Below, one piece after another: positions 37,229 to 49,837 of a stretch of DNA of 64,000 nt. Numbering within the stretch: position 1 is the first letter of the stretch; the number at the start of each line of letters is the position of its first letter. The stretch is from Monarcha castaneiventris obscurior (Eukaryota; Chordata; Aves; Passeriformes; Monarchidae): positions 17,750,501 through 17,814,500 of the forward strand of contig JAMPIT010000258.1 of assembly GCA_026261815.1 (NCBI GenBank). The letters are read 5' to 3'. The position numbers and the translations under genes were made by a program. The notes under the pieces were generated by a model that had not been told where the DNA came from, did not search any database, and saw nothing but the letters and a program-made list of their open reading frames with translations.

Positions 37229-40200
37229 GTAAGATATTACCTTTTCTGTTCTCTGCTCCTTTCCTAATAATTTCCAATGTGACTTTTTGACTGCTACAGA
37301 AATTTTGGAAAAGTCCTGAAATTTTGACAATTCAGTTATTCAGTATAACCCCAAAGCCTCTATTCTGGTTGGTGACAATCTGCCCAAACCACATCCATAT
37401 AAATATATATATACGCATCTATGAATATATATGGAAAATCCTTTCCCTCTTCCTATGTCTCCTGCTGCATGCGTATCACTTCCTTTTTTTTTTTTTTTTT
37501 AATTTAATCTGGTTTTGTATCTGGCACCCAGTTACTTAGTTTTGTGAATTTCTGTTGCAGTGTTCCATTATTTCTAAGTCTTTTGGGGTTGTAAGGAAAG
37601 GAATATTTCCAGTAAGCACTTTCACATCCCTATTCATTCTATTTCTAGACTGTTCAGGACATTTTTGTTTCACAAGCTTGAGCACAGATCCCTGAAAAAG
37701 CCCAGTTGACAGCAACGTGTGAATTGTGCTTCATCCTTGAAACCAGAGCAGCAGCACCTGTTTGTGCACCTCTGCCATGTGCCTCCTAAAAAGATGGCTT
37801 ATAAACTAGATTTGCAACATTAGCAGAATTTGGAGGAAGCATGTGTTTAAATTGCACTGGCATGCCAGGTGTAAACTATGCCCTGAAGTATGAGGACAGG
37901 ACCCTGCAGGGAGGCACTTGGAGGGTGAGTTTTCACACTGAGAGATGCTGTAAGCACAGGATTCATGCTCTGGCCGTATGACAAGAAGTCTCTCAGCTGA
38001 TGGACAGGGTTTAATTTGGTGTAAGAGATTAATTTCACAACTTGGTCTCATAACTGCAATCTGAAGAGTGACCAGTTGTGCAGGGGGCCAGATGCTGTTG
38101 ATGTCAGTTCAGCCTCTTAGTTGGGGAATTCATTCTGTGAAATAAGATCTTTGTTCTCTGGAAAAATATGCTTCTTTGAACTTCACTATCTTTACTAATT
38201 GCTCTAATTAATCTTAATAATTTATTATCAATCTCAATTCTTCAGTAAAATCTGTAATTGAAATACTCAAAAGGAATTCTGAAAGATTTGGAGTGGAATA
38301 GTGTTTTCACCACATGATTGCAAGTGTGTTCCCAAAAATACAAGAATATATGTATTTTTATTTTTAATCGGAGCGGGGAAGGAGTGGGAATGTACGAGAA
38401 CAGTTTTGCTTCTCAGTTCTTTCCCTGCCAGATCAGGCTTTGAAAAATAGTGAAACTATTCTGAGATTTTAATAAACAATCCAGGAAATTGGAAGTTTTC
38501 ATTTTGACAGTTTCAAGATGAAGTGTTTTAACTTTAATATCAAAAATAATTTTTCATCTTTAAGCATCTTTTTAAAAGAGGCAGAAAGCAATTTCATGTG
38601 GAGATGACTGATCTTGATCATGGGTGATGTCATGTCCTGTTGGATTAACAGTGCAGGGAAAGTTGCTTGGCTGCTGCTGAAGATACATTTGCTCTGTAAA
38701 AAATAGAATTTTTCTGGTTTGGGGCTGTAATGAAATATGTTTCCTAATTATCTAAAGGAATAAAAGGAAAAATTTTATATGGAGTTTAACAGAATCTGGA
38801 TTATCTGTTCTGCAGGTTGCTGACCAGATAAGGAGTGGAGCATCTCTCCCAGCAGGAAGGATGAGTACTTGCCCCTCTGTGCTGGTCAGTAGACCTCAGA
38901 CCCAGACTAGACTAAGTCTGACTGATGATGGTTTTTAAATATGAGATCTGAAGCTGACTTATGCATAATACACATATTAATTTTTACTCATCTCTAGGTA
39001 ACAGTGTTCTGAGTTTTCTTTCCAAAAAATACATTTCTGTAATGAATTGTGAACAAGTGACACCATGGGTAGTGGTGGATGTAGAACCAGCTACAAGAGC
39101 AATTCCCTATATGAATATCTAGTGAAATAGAAAATAGACAGGAAATGAATATTTACCCTTTATGGGAATATTTACTCATTATGGGAGCACTGAAGTGTGT
39201 TTTTTACTGGGCCAGTATTTTGAACGGGTAAGCGATTGTCCTCTACTGAAGCAGCACTAATAGATCAAAGATCAAAAAGCTAATGCCATGCTGGGATATC
39301 ATTTTACAACCCTATATATTTCAAATGTATTATTAGGGCAGAAAGCATAAGCATGTTGAATATTTTTACATTTGATGGTAAGGAATAAAAATAGTTTAGA
39401 AATAATTTTCTCATAAACATGGAATCTGTGATCAGGCTCCTCCCTGAATGGTTAAAATGAAGTGCACAGGTTGAAGTGCACAGCAAAGATGAGATAATAA
39501 ATTGTGTGGATTATTCTTTTAGTTTATTTTTGTTTGTAATAAAACTTAATTCCTTTTGCAAGCATGTATTTACAGGGTTTTTTGCTACTGTCACCTTGCT
39601 TGTAATAAATTTTGCACTGTGCTGTGTAAGGCAAGTAGCACGATAGCCAATGATCAGGGTTGCAGTAATAATGAATACTATAATAATAGCACTGTAACTA
39701 TTCACAGGACTGTGGGGAGCTGAGGCTACCCCTCTCTGTGTTCAGGCTGGTCTCAGTAAAGCTCCCAGAGTCTCCAGGAAGAACACCAGTTTCAAAGCCT
39801 GGTTATTCAGCATGCTGAACAGCAACCTCTGAATTGTTGGTTGGTTTAAAGTGGCTTGTGCTGTGCCTATGACCTGCCTTGTCTTCATCTGAGCATCCCA
39901 CCTGGCCTGCCCTGTCCCTCATCTGTGCCTGTGAATTGGCATCACTGTTCCACTGCTGCTGCTCAGGAAGCAGCGTGGCCTCTGCTCCTTCCTGGATTGC
40001 CTCTCACCAGCTAAATAGCTGAGCTTAACAGCAGGGGCTGGTGCTCCACAGTGCTCCACAGCAAAGTTTCATCTGCCATGGGACTTGTTCAAGGTTAGCC
40101 TTCTGACTGTCACTGGGGCAGTTGCCTTGTTAAGTGGAGGGAACATACTGTCACAGTTCTTTGCTTTTAGCTGTGGTTCCCTTTCCCCCTTTTTCCCCAT

Positions 40201-43200
40201 TTCCTCTTCCCTTTTGTTTCCCCTTTCCCTCCATTTCTGTGAGCAGTCAAAACCAATATAACATCCTATGTTTAACTAGCTGTGTGGAAATGTATTTTAC
40301 AGTTGAGTATATCTGCTTGAAAAGGGTTCTCCTCTGCTTTCTTTGCAGTTAACCTAGAAAAGTTTCCTAATGTACGTGAAGCATGAGTCCAGATGGGTTA
40401 AACAGACATTGTTTCTCATCACTGTGTGATCAATCCTGTGTTTAAGGTGCTTGTGCAATATTTTAGTTTTCCTCAAGGAATATGTAACATTCATCTCTTC
40501 CCAAGCAAGGTGTTGGAGGACATGCTTTTTGTAACAAAACGTGTTTGGTTCAATCCCTGTGGTCCTTAAAGCCCCTTAGGTTGCTGCTAGGTTTCAGCAC
40601 CCGGGAAAGAGAAGGCTGCAAGAAAAAGATGAGCCAAAGTATTTTTTGTGGGGTAGTTATCCTCAGCCTGAGGGTCATGTAAGCTCCCTGACAAGTCCTG
40701 GGATATAATATGTGTGTTTCAGCATCAAGCTAGCTGGGCAGAACTTGTTCATGCACTTACACCCTGCCCCTCTCCGCTGCCTTAGAATGGAACCTGCCCA
40801 AGTGCTGCACATCCAGTGCCTCCAGCACCTGACCCAGGTGGGAGCCAGGTGGGTTCTGTGCTGCCCTACCCCTGGGGAACTGAGGTCACTGCTTGTGTTG
40901 TGCCAGAGTGGAAGGCATTGGATGCTTCCCCTCTTCTCTCTCTTCCCTCTCTTTCCTTTCTGCACACTGCATGCTCCCATGTGGGAAATGCTGCAGAGGT
41001 TTGAAGGGTGTAGGTACTGCTTTTGTGGAGATGTGTTGAAAAGTTGTGACAAAGCTATATTGCTTGGCTATTCCTGTGTAACCTTTGAAAGTTTTGATGG
41101 GAACTTACTGCTGGCCTTTGTATTTTGATGCTTAGATGCTTACTATGTGGATGCCCTAAACTTTGTCTATAAGAAGACAATTAATTCTTTTGATATTTTA
41201 TTTTTTACAAGACTATTATGACTTGAACTGCTTTTCTCATGACTCATGAGAATGGCAATTGGTAACCCACTAATATTTCTGCCCACAAGGGTTTGTAATT
41301 TTAGAAGTAATCACTTCGTGGCTGATGTAAATTTTGTAATGAGAAATACTAGATTTATGACTGCAGGATTTCTCACAGACTGTTTTATTGCTTAGAGGAA
41401 TTGCTTTCTCTGTTGGGAAAATCCATCATTAGATGTCTGCCTCAAATGTTTTGTGGGCGGTTTATGCTTTGAGAATGCTAATGCAATCATTGAAACAATA
41501 ATGATGATTTGAGATAGTCTAATTGTTCCCCTTTCCTTCCCTCCAGACACAGAATGAGCTGCAAGTGAAGCTAGGAGTGGGTTTGTAGGGGACTTTACAG
41601 CCAGAAGTGAGTGAAAGCAGTGTCTGGTTGTTGGGTTCTTGCCCCATCTTTTACGTTTACTCCGCTTTCCTGGAATAGATAACTGTCATTTCTGTACATA
41701 CTAGCTGAGAAGGATTGTTTGGAAGAGTGCAGGATTTGTCACAGTGATGATGACAATTGATTTTGAGGAAAGTCTTTACTGATGCATTTTTGCATGGAAC
41801 CTCTCTAGATGAAAATACTGGCTGCCTGTAGGACTGATGCCCTTGGGAAAGATGTTAGAGGGATTAACTCTTTGCAGTTCCTAATAAAGCTCATGCCTCA
41901 AAGATGTGAATTTCCTGGACCTGCTGGAATTGAGATGTTTCTGGGCATGCCTGCTGGATGTGGAAATTTTGGAGCCTCCTAAGCTTTTGTGATGAAAACC
42001 TTAGCATTCCCAGGCTTAGTTGATATAGGTTGTGAGGATTAAAGTTCTGTTTTGAAATATAAAATATGGGTAGCTATGACTGAAATGTGTTGAGGATCTG
42101 TGGCCAAGGTTTGCTGTAGGCATGTGCTCTCCAGGGATGTGTTGAGGCAGCTCTGGCCAGCGTGGCTCAGCTGTGTGGTGCTGGGCAGTGGGCACTGCCT
42201 GGGGGCTCTGCAGCTCCTCGGGCTCTTCTGAGCACTGCTGGGGGAGCCTGGCAGGAGGCTACTTGGCTTATCAGCTCTTTCTGTTCCTCCCATGTAATGA
42301 TGAACTAGTCCAGCCTGGGAGCACTAGGCAATAACTGCATGAACATGACTCTTATTGCAGCTAGGGAAGAAGTTGCTCTTACGTACAGTTTTATTTTCTG
42401 TTTATTTGCTCTTCCACTGTGAGTGGAGTATGTGTATGCTTTTGTATTTAAGTGAAGATAACTTCTAAGCTTTCTATTCTAATTTAGTATCATTTTGCCA
42501 GCTCTATGCCAATAGCACGTCTCAGCAGAGAAACTGCTTCAGTCAGCAAGGTCTTTCCTTCATGAATCTGTGGCTATAAAAAGAAATAGAAAAGAGAATG
42601 AGAGAGTGATCTTAGAAACATCCCACTTTAAAGCACCACCATGTAACCTCCAGTGCCTTAATTTCTCCAATATATTTTCCTACATGTACTCTAGCAATGC
42701 TAAAGGCACCCGTTTCCTGGAGCATGGACAGCAGGGTACAGAAGAAGGTGGGAACCTATCTTTGAGTCACTCATCTATTCCCTTTGCATCCTGCTATATG
42801 TCCTTTTGCCCTGATGCCTGCTTTTAAGGACCCAGCTGAAGCCCTTGTGTCACTTCACTGCTTCTGTGGAGCTGCATTGTTGCATGGATTAGCATTTCTT
42901 TTCATTTTCTACTTTCTGTGTGCAATAGGTGTGTTCTGGGTGGAAACATGCTACCAGAGAATCACCTGTGATGTATTGGAGTTTCAAATCTTTGTCTGAT
43001 TTAGCATATTTTTGCTTTTTAATGTGATTCATTTCTGCACTGCTGATCTTTTTCTGTATTGAAACAGCACATTTGTGAATGATTCAAGTTAGTTTCTGGA
43101 AACCAGTTTCAATAACTTTCATTTATTTAAACTATTAAAATAGTTTAAAATACAGAGAACAGTACCACTCTCGCTTTCTATTTAAATTGCTTCTCTAACC

Positions 43201-46179
43201 ATTGAAATGGTCTTGAAATAAAGTATCTGGGGTTCTGCTTGACCTGATTCACTGTAACATTTAAAAAGTAGAATTACTGAAAAGATAGTCAGATGCATTC
43301 CCTATTTGGCTCAGGCTATTGAAATGGGAAGGGTATGAGTTTGCCACAGCTATTAATATGATATTAATCCAGGGTATATTATATATTGCTTTAAAGTCTT
43401 ATCAGGAGGACTGGATATCCTTTTGTATTATGTTCTTTTGCTTTTTCTATACACTGATATTTTGTAGATGAGCCATTGCTCAATATGTAAAGTCTAAATG
43501 GCTCTTCTTATACGATCAAGTATGATGTTATTGAATGCCTCACAAAGAGGCTGTATCCTCTGCACATTAAGGTTGAGTCTGGTGCTTATTACAAAATCCA
43601 GACTTTTCAGATGCTAAATATGTGCTCTATCTTGCAAGCTAAAAATGGTAGACTCCTGACAGTTTTGGGCTGTTGAGGCTAAATGACTCTCTTATGTCCA
43701 TCTTTCTCTTTTTTGTCCTTATGGTTTCTGTATTAGGCCCTAGTTCTTAGCAGTATTAAATATCTCTGTGGATCCAGATGGCTAGAAAGTAGTAATGCCA
43801 TTACAGTCTCTATTTTCTGAATTAGGGCTCATTATTTTGACTTTGCCTGTAGAATATCACTGTAAAAATGTTAGATCTTAACATAGTGATAGCTTACTTT
43901 GTGTCTTTGATTTGCTGTAGAAGCTTTCATTGGTTGTTTTTAGGTTGTTTAGATGTGTACTATAGCTTCATGCTGCTTAAGTTTGCTTCTACCATTCTTA
44001 TTTTAGGTGGGTTTTCAGATGCACAAAGGAAAGTTTTAAAATCATCTATGTGTACAGTTGCTTCCACGATATCTCCTTGCTTCCATATAATTTCTTGGTT
44101 CATTTCTCCTCTTCTGATGAGAATCTCAAAAGAAAATTGCATGAAAACCAAAGAATTAAACTCTCTTTTCTGCTTTTATGAATAGTCTGTCTCTTTCTGT
44201 CCTCTAATTTTTTTATTAATTTATTTTTAAAAGATGTTATTCTGGTTTATCAATTTGTTGGCAGTGTGTTGATAAGAACTTTATTTCCATGGCCTAGACT
44301 CTTTAAAATAATTAAAATTAAAAAGTTCCACCCCTGTTTTCCTGCACTCAGTTCATTTATTTCATTCATTGGCAGCAGAGGCACAGTCTAGCCCTTCACC
44401 CTGTCCAGTGTTCAGCTTCCCATTCATCAAGATTAATAATAACTGGAGAGCACGCACATGGAGGGAGATATTGATTGTCATTAAAATGTTGGATTATATC
44501 TTAAGGAGTCTAGTTTGGCTCCTTACTGTCAGAGCACCTAATTGAGTTTGGATGGATAAAACTATTTCTAGGCTACATCTGATGCATGATGGTGCTCCAG
44601 AGCCCTTACTTGTTTAAACATATAAGCCCATTTGAAATAGGGAACACTAAAAAAAGTTAGTGGAGTGACAAGAAAAATGATCTTTTTTTGGAAGGAATGC
44701 AGATACCCTTTAAAAAAAAGAAGGAAAAAGCTAATAAACATGGGTAGTGGAACTATTCATAAAAGATTCATAAAAGGTCATGAAAAGCAAACCTCCTAAT
44801 TTGATTAAAAAAAAATGTTTAAAGTATGGAAAGTGAAATGTATGCAGATTAGATTGTTCCCAAAAGAGGTTATTAAACACAAGTGTCACTTGGTTTTATT
44901 TGGTTAGGTTATTCATAAAATTGACTGCATAGCTATCTATGTGAACTCACTGAAAAAGCATGATAACTCCTTGAACCTTTCCCTACGCTGTTCCTTTTCC
45001 ACAGATTTTGTGGCGTGGGCATATGTGGGGGAAAATATTAATTTGATCTGCATCTCAAGTCATTCACTAATTCCAGAATGAAGATGAAAACCTTACTTGT
45101 GTCTGAATAGGAAAAAAAAATAATTCTATCTTAATGTAGGAAAACTTGGTGGGACCATCACTAGGAAGAGATAAACAATGTGTAATAGATGTAGTTTAAT
45201 ACAAAAATAAAAGAATGAAAAGAGTATTATGTACCTTTCAGCTTTGGGTTGTAGCCTTTTCTGGGAATTGCTAATTATGTTGCAGTGATTGTTAATAATG
45301 CAAGTTTATTATTGGTACATTAGTACATTTTTAATTGTATCCATACAAGTAGGAAATGGGTACAGAGTTCTCAGAATTGGCAAACACAAAATTGAAGCTG
45401 TGTTGTGAAATGAAATAAAGCTTGAATTCAGCCTACAAGTTAAATTGTCTTTGAAAAAGTAATCAGCAAAAATATGGACTTATTTCATGGATAAACTGGA
45501 TTTATGTTGACAAATTGTTCAAAATTATTTTAAGAACAGTGCAAAACCATCCTTGTTTGTGCAAAAGGTGTGAATAAATATGCATCCAACAGTAAACCAC
45601 ATTTAAGATATATTAGGAAAAAAAAAAGCAGTCAGATTTTTAATGACCCCAGCTGCAGTTGTTTGAAGACCCTTCTCCCCAGTATGGTTTTGTATCCCCT
45701 GTTAGCACATGCAGATTCCAGCTCTTCCTTGTACAGGCAGCAGCTAAGGCCACTCCAGTGCACTTTTCACATCTCCTCTTTTAAAGATTAGCATGTAATA
45801 GATGGACGGAAACACATTACAACATTAAATCTGCATGTGCTCTCTTATTTTGAAACGGATGGAAAATTTAAAAAGAGGCCTCAAACCAAAACAAACCCAG
45901 CAAAACAAAACAGAACAACCCACCAACAAATGAAAGTTTAGTGACTGCTTTGCTTTCCATCTCCAAAGAGAGGATTTCAGCCATGTGCCAGTGGTTGTGT
46001 GAGGGTTGCAGAGCAGAGCTGGGGAATGAAAATCAGAACTGTTGTCTAAGTCAGGTTGTCTCTTCTTCTTTTGAAATGGACCTGCACATACCTATTAGTT
46101 AGAGTACTTTAAGTAATTGTTACAGGTAAAATACTTACCTATTTTCCTATCAACCACCTCTCTCTTTGCTGGTACTCAC
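37229..46179. other. Unique non-coding DNA, about 9 kb
   Basis: Contains an AT-rich stretch with an alternating ATAT run near 37.40-37.43 kb, a T run near 37.48 kb, and a 138-codon frame at 40712-41128 plus with a 125-codon opposite-strand frame over the same bases. Neither peptide resembles a known family. The segment at 43868-44185 is open on both strands and is discussed as a finding. An A/C-rich patch lies at 45881-45930. Confidence 0.55.
45881..45930. repeat. A/C-rich low-complexity patch
   Basis: Runs of caaaa and acaaac units without a strict period. Simple sequence only. Confidence 0.7.
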
Positions 46180-46222
46180 TTGGACAAGGTGGATTCTCTT
46201 TCTTCATTAATTACTGTAGGTG
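46180..46222 (-). other. Candidate 43-bp exon, minus strand
   Basis: On the minus strand, ccctgctctctgactcag provides a good acceptor. The 43-bp segment then ends at a donor reading ccaa/gtgagt. One frame is open and gives PTVINEERESTLSK, a plausible hydrophilic peptide. A second strong donor (atag/gtaagtatt) lies about 40 bp further on. The small size makes a decoy likely, and no partner exon is recognised. Confidence 0.15.
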
Positions 46223-47042
46223 CTGAGTCAGAGAGCAGGGTCATGTGGTGGTGGAGAGAAGCAGGGGGAAGTTGTGGAACATGAATTCACAAGTCAGGCC
46301 TGAAGCAGACGTTTCTTGATGCACAGGTGACAATGTTTCATGTCCCTTTTCCAGTTTGCACATCTTTGTCTCCTTTGCCACACTCTCCACGGTCTTAAGG
46401 AAGAGGCTGGACAGCAGAGATCTTTAACATAACAGGCGTATTTCTCAAAGGCAGCAGTTGAAATGATCTGACACTGAATATGTTTAAGGGTAAATTGTGC
46501 ATATTTATCCTTAGTTGAAAATGCCTATGCTCATATGAAATCAATAGTAACGTGTGCAGTGAGCCTGTCCTCTCTTTTATGGTATTACAGATGCGAGTGT
46601 TTTACACATAAATAGGGCAAGATATGAAACAGAGTGTGTACTACTTTGGGCTGGGAGACATGGACCATAAATCAGGATGTGTGTGCATAATTACAAGGTA
46701 TCAGAACAAGTCCCAAGGGTATTTTTAGCACTGTAAAATGTTGGATAGACCTGCTTTCCTACAGAACATTATCCTTCTAATTTCTTCACTCCTAGGTACC
46801 AGACAGTTTTGTTGGCCAGATTACTTGATATGGTAGCAGTGTGATAAATGGCAACTGCAAGAGTATATTGTGTTTAATTGTACAATCAGAGTTTAAAACT
46901 ACTTCTGATTAAATTGTGCAAAGGCTCTGAACTAATTTTCTGAAAATGTCTCCGGGGTTAAACACTTTCTTAGCTAACATTTGGATGTGAAAGTCAGAGG
47001 CTTGTTTTTTTTGTACTGATGTGCAATATTTTGGGAAGAGAG
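46223..47042. other. Unique non-coding DNA
   Basis: About 0.8 kb with no gene, repeat or regulatory feature that I can recognise. Confidence 0.6.
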
Positions 47043-47416
47043 AATCACAGAATCTTAGGTCGGAGAAGTCCTCCAAGGTCCAACCCTTAGCTCAACACTG
47101 CCAAGACCACGACTAAACCATGTCCCTAAGTGCTATATCTACACATCTTTTAAATCCCTCTGGGGATGGTGGCACAACCACTTCCTTGGACAGCCTGTTC
47201 CAGTGCTTGAAAATCCTTTCAGTGAAGAATTTTTTCCTAATATCCAATCTAAACCTCACCTGGTGCAACTTGAAGCATTTTCTTTCATGCTATTGCTCAT
47301 TACCCAGGACTGGCTCCCACCTTGCTGCAGCTTCTTTTCAGGTAGTTTTAGAGAGTGATAAGGTTTGCCTCAGCCTCCTTTTTTCCAGACTGAACTGCTT
47401 CAGCTCCCTCGGCTGT
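47043..47416 (-). mobile_element. CR1 3' end, minus orientation
   Basis: A 5'-truncated CR1 in reverse. Reading the plus strand, it starts with the tail aatcacagaatctta, then passes the usual reversed 3' landmarks: gtccaacccttagctcaaca, aaaccatgtccctaagtgc, gacagcctgttccagtgctt, ttttttcctaatatccaatc, and ends near ctgcttcagctccctcggct. It is more intact than the 28-30 kb copies but carries no reverse-transcriptase core. The 109-codon plus-strand frame at 47120-47449 is antisense to it. Confidence 0.93.
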
Positions 47417-49720
47417 AAATTCTTGGCTGCCACTTCAGGATCTACTTGAAAGCCATCAGTGAATACCTGGTGCTCAGAATCTCTGAGTGACACGGGCTGT
47501 TTAACACAGGCAGTGTCTTGGGCAAAATTCTCATTTTGATGCATTTAAAACTACAGCGACAAAAACAAACAAAAAATGAGGGAGGAGTGGGATGAATAGA
47601 AATGTCCCATCTGTTTGTATTGCCCACTTGAGCTGCCGTTGTCTGAGGTGACAGGAAGGAGGAGGGTAGAAAACAAACCACCACTGAAATGAAAAAGCAT
47701 GAGAAGTATGTCAGTGGTAAGAAAAGCCATGCTTTTTTCTTTTTCAAGCTTCTGTGCAGCCTGAGTGTGTGTATTCCCCATTGCAGCAGAGTTCAGGCTT
47801 AGGAGTTTAGTTACAGCTTTTATGTGATTATTGTTCCTAAGAGCAGATTTTAACCCTGCAGTTTAGTCAGCATCAATGCTTACATCCAAACAGAAGGGGG
47901 GTTGTATATATTTTTTTCTGCATTACCTGGCACTAAATTTCTAACTCGCCCCCCAAAGTACTGAATCCAGATTCAGTTCTCCCTGACTAACTCAACTGTG
48001 TATTTTAAGTCCTGTGCTATCCCCTGTACCATCCTACATTTGCACAAAACCAAAGCAGTATTCTTATAAGACCTTAAAAAAGCAGTTATGCCATGTAATT
48101 TCATAAGAGACTAACAAGATTCCTTGAGCTGTCCTGTGTGTCATTCCTGTCTCTGTGTAAAAAGAAGCACCTTGGATGGCAGGATGGGTGCACCAGGTGC
48201 AGTGGTAAGAGGGGACAGAAGAACAGAGCTACCAAGCTGTCTTCTTTTTCCTTAAGGAAGACAGGAGAGGAACATGTGAGATAATAGGTATGAGAGATCT
48301 TATCCATTTCATGGAAGAGGGTCTAGATGAAAAAATTCTGTCATGCTTTTGCAGTGAAACTCTCCACTGTTACTGTAACACCTGTAATCTTCTCTGTGAG
48401 TTTCTGAATATGAATTACTTGTCATCCTTTTATTAAATGCTTTTTTTTCTAAAAGTGAAGATAGAAATGTCTTTTAATGTGTTTCTAAGGTTCAAAAGGA
48501 AAGACCTCTGCACTGATCTAATTTTCTGAAAGCCCCTTATTCTGATATACCTCTACCTTTTGTGGAGCAACTAGCTGTCATTTAGCTTGATTTAGCTAAT
48601 TTACTCATATCAATTAATTGGATAATGAGCCATAGGCAGGCTTTTGGTATCTGAAAATTATTACCTTAATTTTGCCATTTACTGCAGGAGAAAATGAAAT
48701 ATAAAATTTCCCCAAATGTTCTAAAAACATATATCTATTTTAATAAAATTAAATTGTCACAATGTTATTTGTCTTTGCTGTTCTACATTATTTTAAAATC
48801 AATTTTTTATATAGTTCTTCACTTATTTCTACTGCATAAGGACGTTCTCCTGTCTTAAAATGGTGATATCACTCATGATGCCTGAACATCTGCACCTATT
48901 GCTTAAATTGTGTAGCTTGCACTAGTGGCTCTGTGGGTGATATGTGGTAGATAATCTCAAACTAGATTGATAATCATAGAGCTAGTTTGCTGTCATTTCA
49001 TTCCTTGATCTAATAGATAAAAGAAGTCAAACTCATGATATTCAGTTTACTGCTATGAAAGGCTGGGTGATTTCTTTCTTTTTGTGGCTTGGTAAAATGC
49101 TTGTAACATGGCCTAAAATATTTTGAGATTAAAAGTGCTACACCAACTAAAGGGACATTAAGCAATATGTGTTCTAAACACAGACCTTATCCAGCACTTA
49201 AAATAAATGCAAAAAAAAATACTTTGCAAAGGTATTAAACATTTAGCAGCCTTAAAAATATATTTTTAATAACCTTACAAAATAGGCTTTCTGCTTAACT
49301 TTAATGCAGTGGTAATGTTCTTCAGATTTTCACGTGTACTGATAATAACATCAAAACACCTTTAAAATTCACCATATGAAGCATTTGGGGAACTTTTTTA
49401 AGTCTGGTACTTGTAGTTTTATTATTGGTTAGAATTATTACTATCTGACTTGTACCTGCCTTTTCTTTATGCTCCCACCTAGGTATATTAGTCAGTTTAG
49501 TCATACTGAACCCCACTGATTTTGACAAGATAGAGCTTCCAGCATCAGTCCAGGCTCTCTGGATTTTTCACACTGTGGATGGACTTCCAAGGTGACTGCA
49601 GTTCAAGTCCTTTGCATCTTAGAGATACCTTCTCTGTGAGCAGATGATGTCAAAATGTATGTGTCACTTTATATACTGTGATTAATTTCTGTGAGTTTGA
49701 ATATCACACTTCCTTTGCAG
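47417..49720. other. Unique non-coding DNA
   Basis: About 2.3 kb of AT-rich sequence without a recognisable gene. The part at 48.54-48.70 kb holds several TAATTA- and ATTA-type cores close together, as seen in some developmental enhancers. This is only suggestive. Confidence 0.55.
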
Positions 49721-49837
49721 AAGAGCTGGATCTGTAACTTTTGTATTTGTCCTCATGACAGGTCTGTTTTCAATGTACAGTTCAAATGTATGCCTAAAGG
49801 AAATAAACACGCTAAAGAACTCACATGTCTAAAGAAG
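49721..49837 (+). other. Candidate 117-bp cysteine-rich exon, plus strand
   Basis: Bounded by an acceptor (acttcctttgcag) and a donor (aag/gtgagg). The 117 bp between them are open in phase 0 for 39 codons. The peptide begins KSWICNFCICPHDRS, continues FKCMPKGNKHAKELTC and ends LKK, so it has five cysteines and two histidines, a spacing that could bind metal, though it is not a standard C2H2 finger. I recognise no family. A second internal acceptor-like site (catgacag) lies in it. Intronic decoys of this quality exist, so this is only a candidate. Confidence 0.25.

Noticed and set aside
40545..40575. tRNA-like T-arm word (ggttcaatccc)
   Set aside because: No matching A box, acceptor stem or cloverleaf can be formed around it.
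40712..41128. 138-codon plus-strand open frame
   Set aside because: No family resemblance, an opposite-strand 125-codon frame over the same bases, and no splice or promoter context.
47120..47449. 109-codon plus-strand open frame
   Set aside because: It is the antisense translation of the minus-strand CR1 at 47043-47416.
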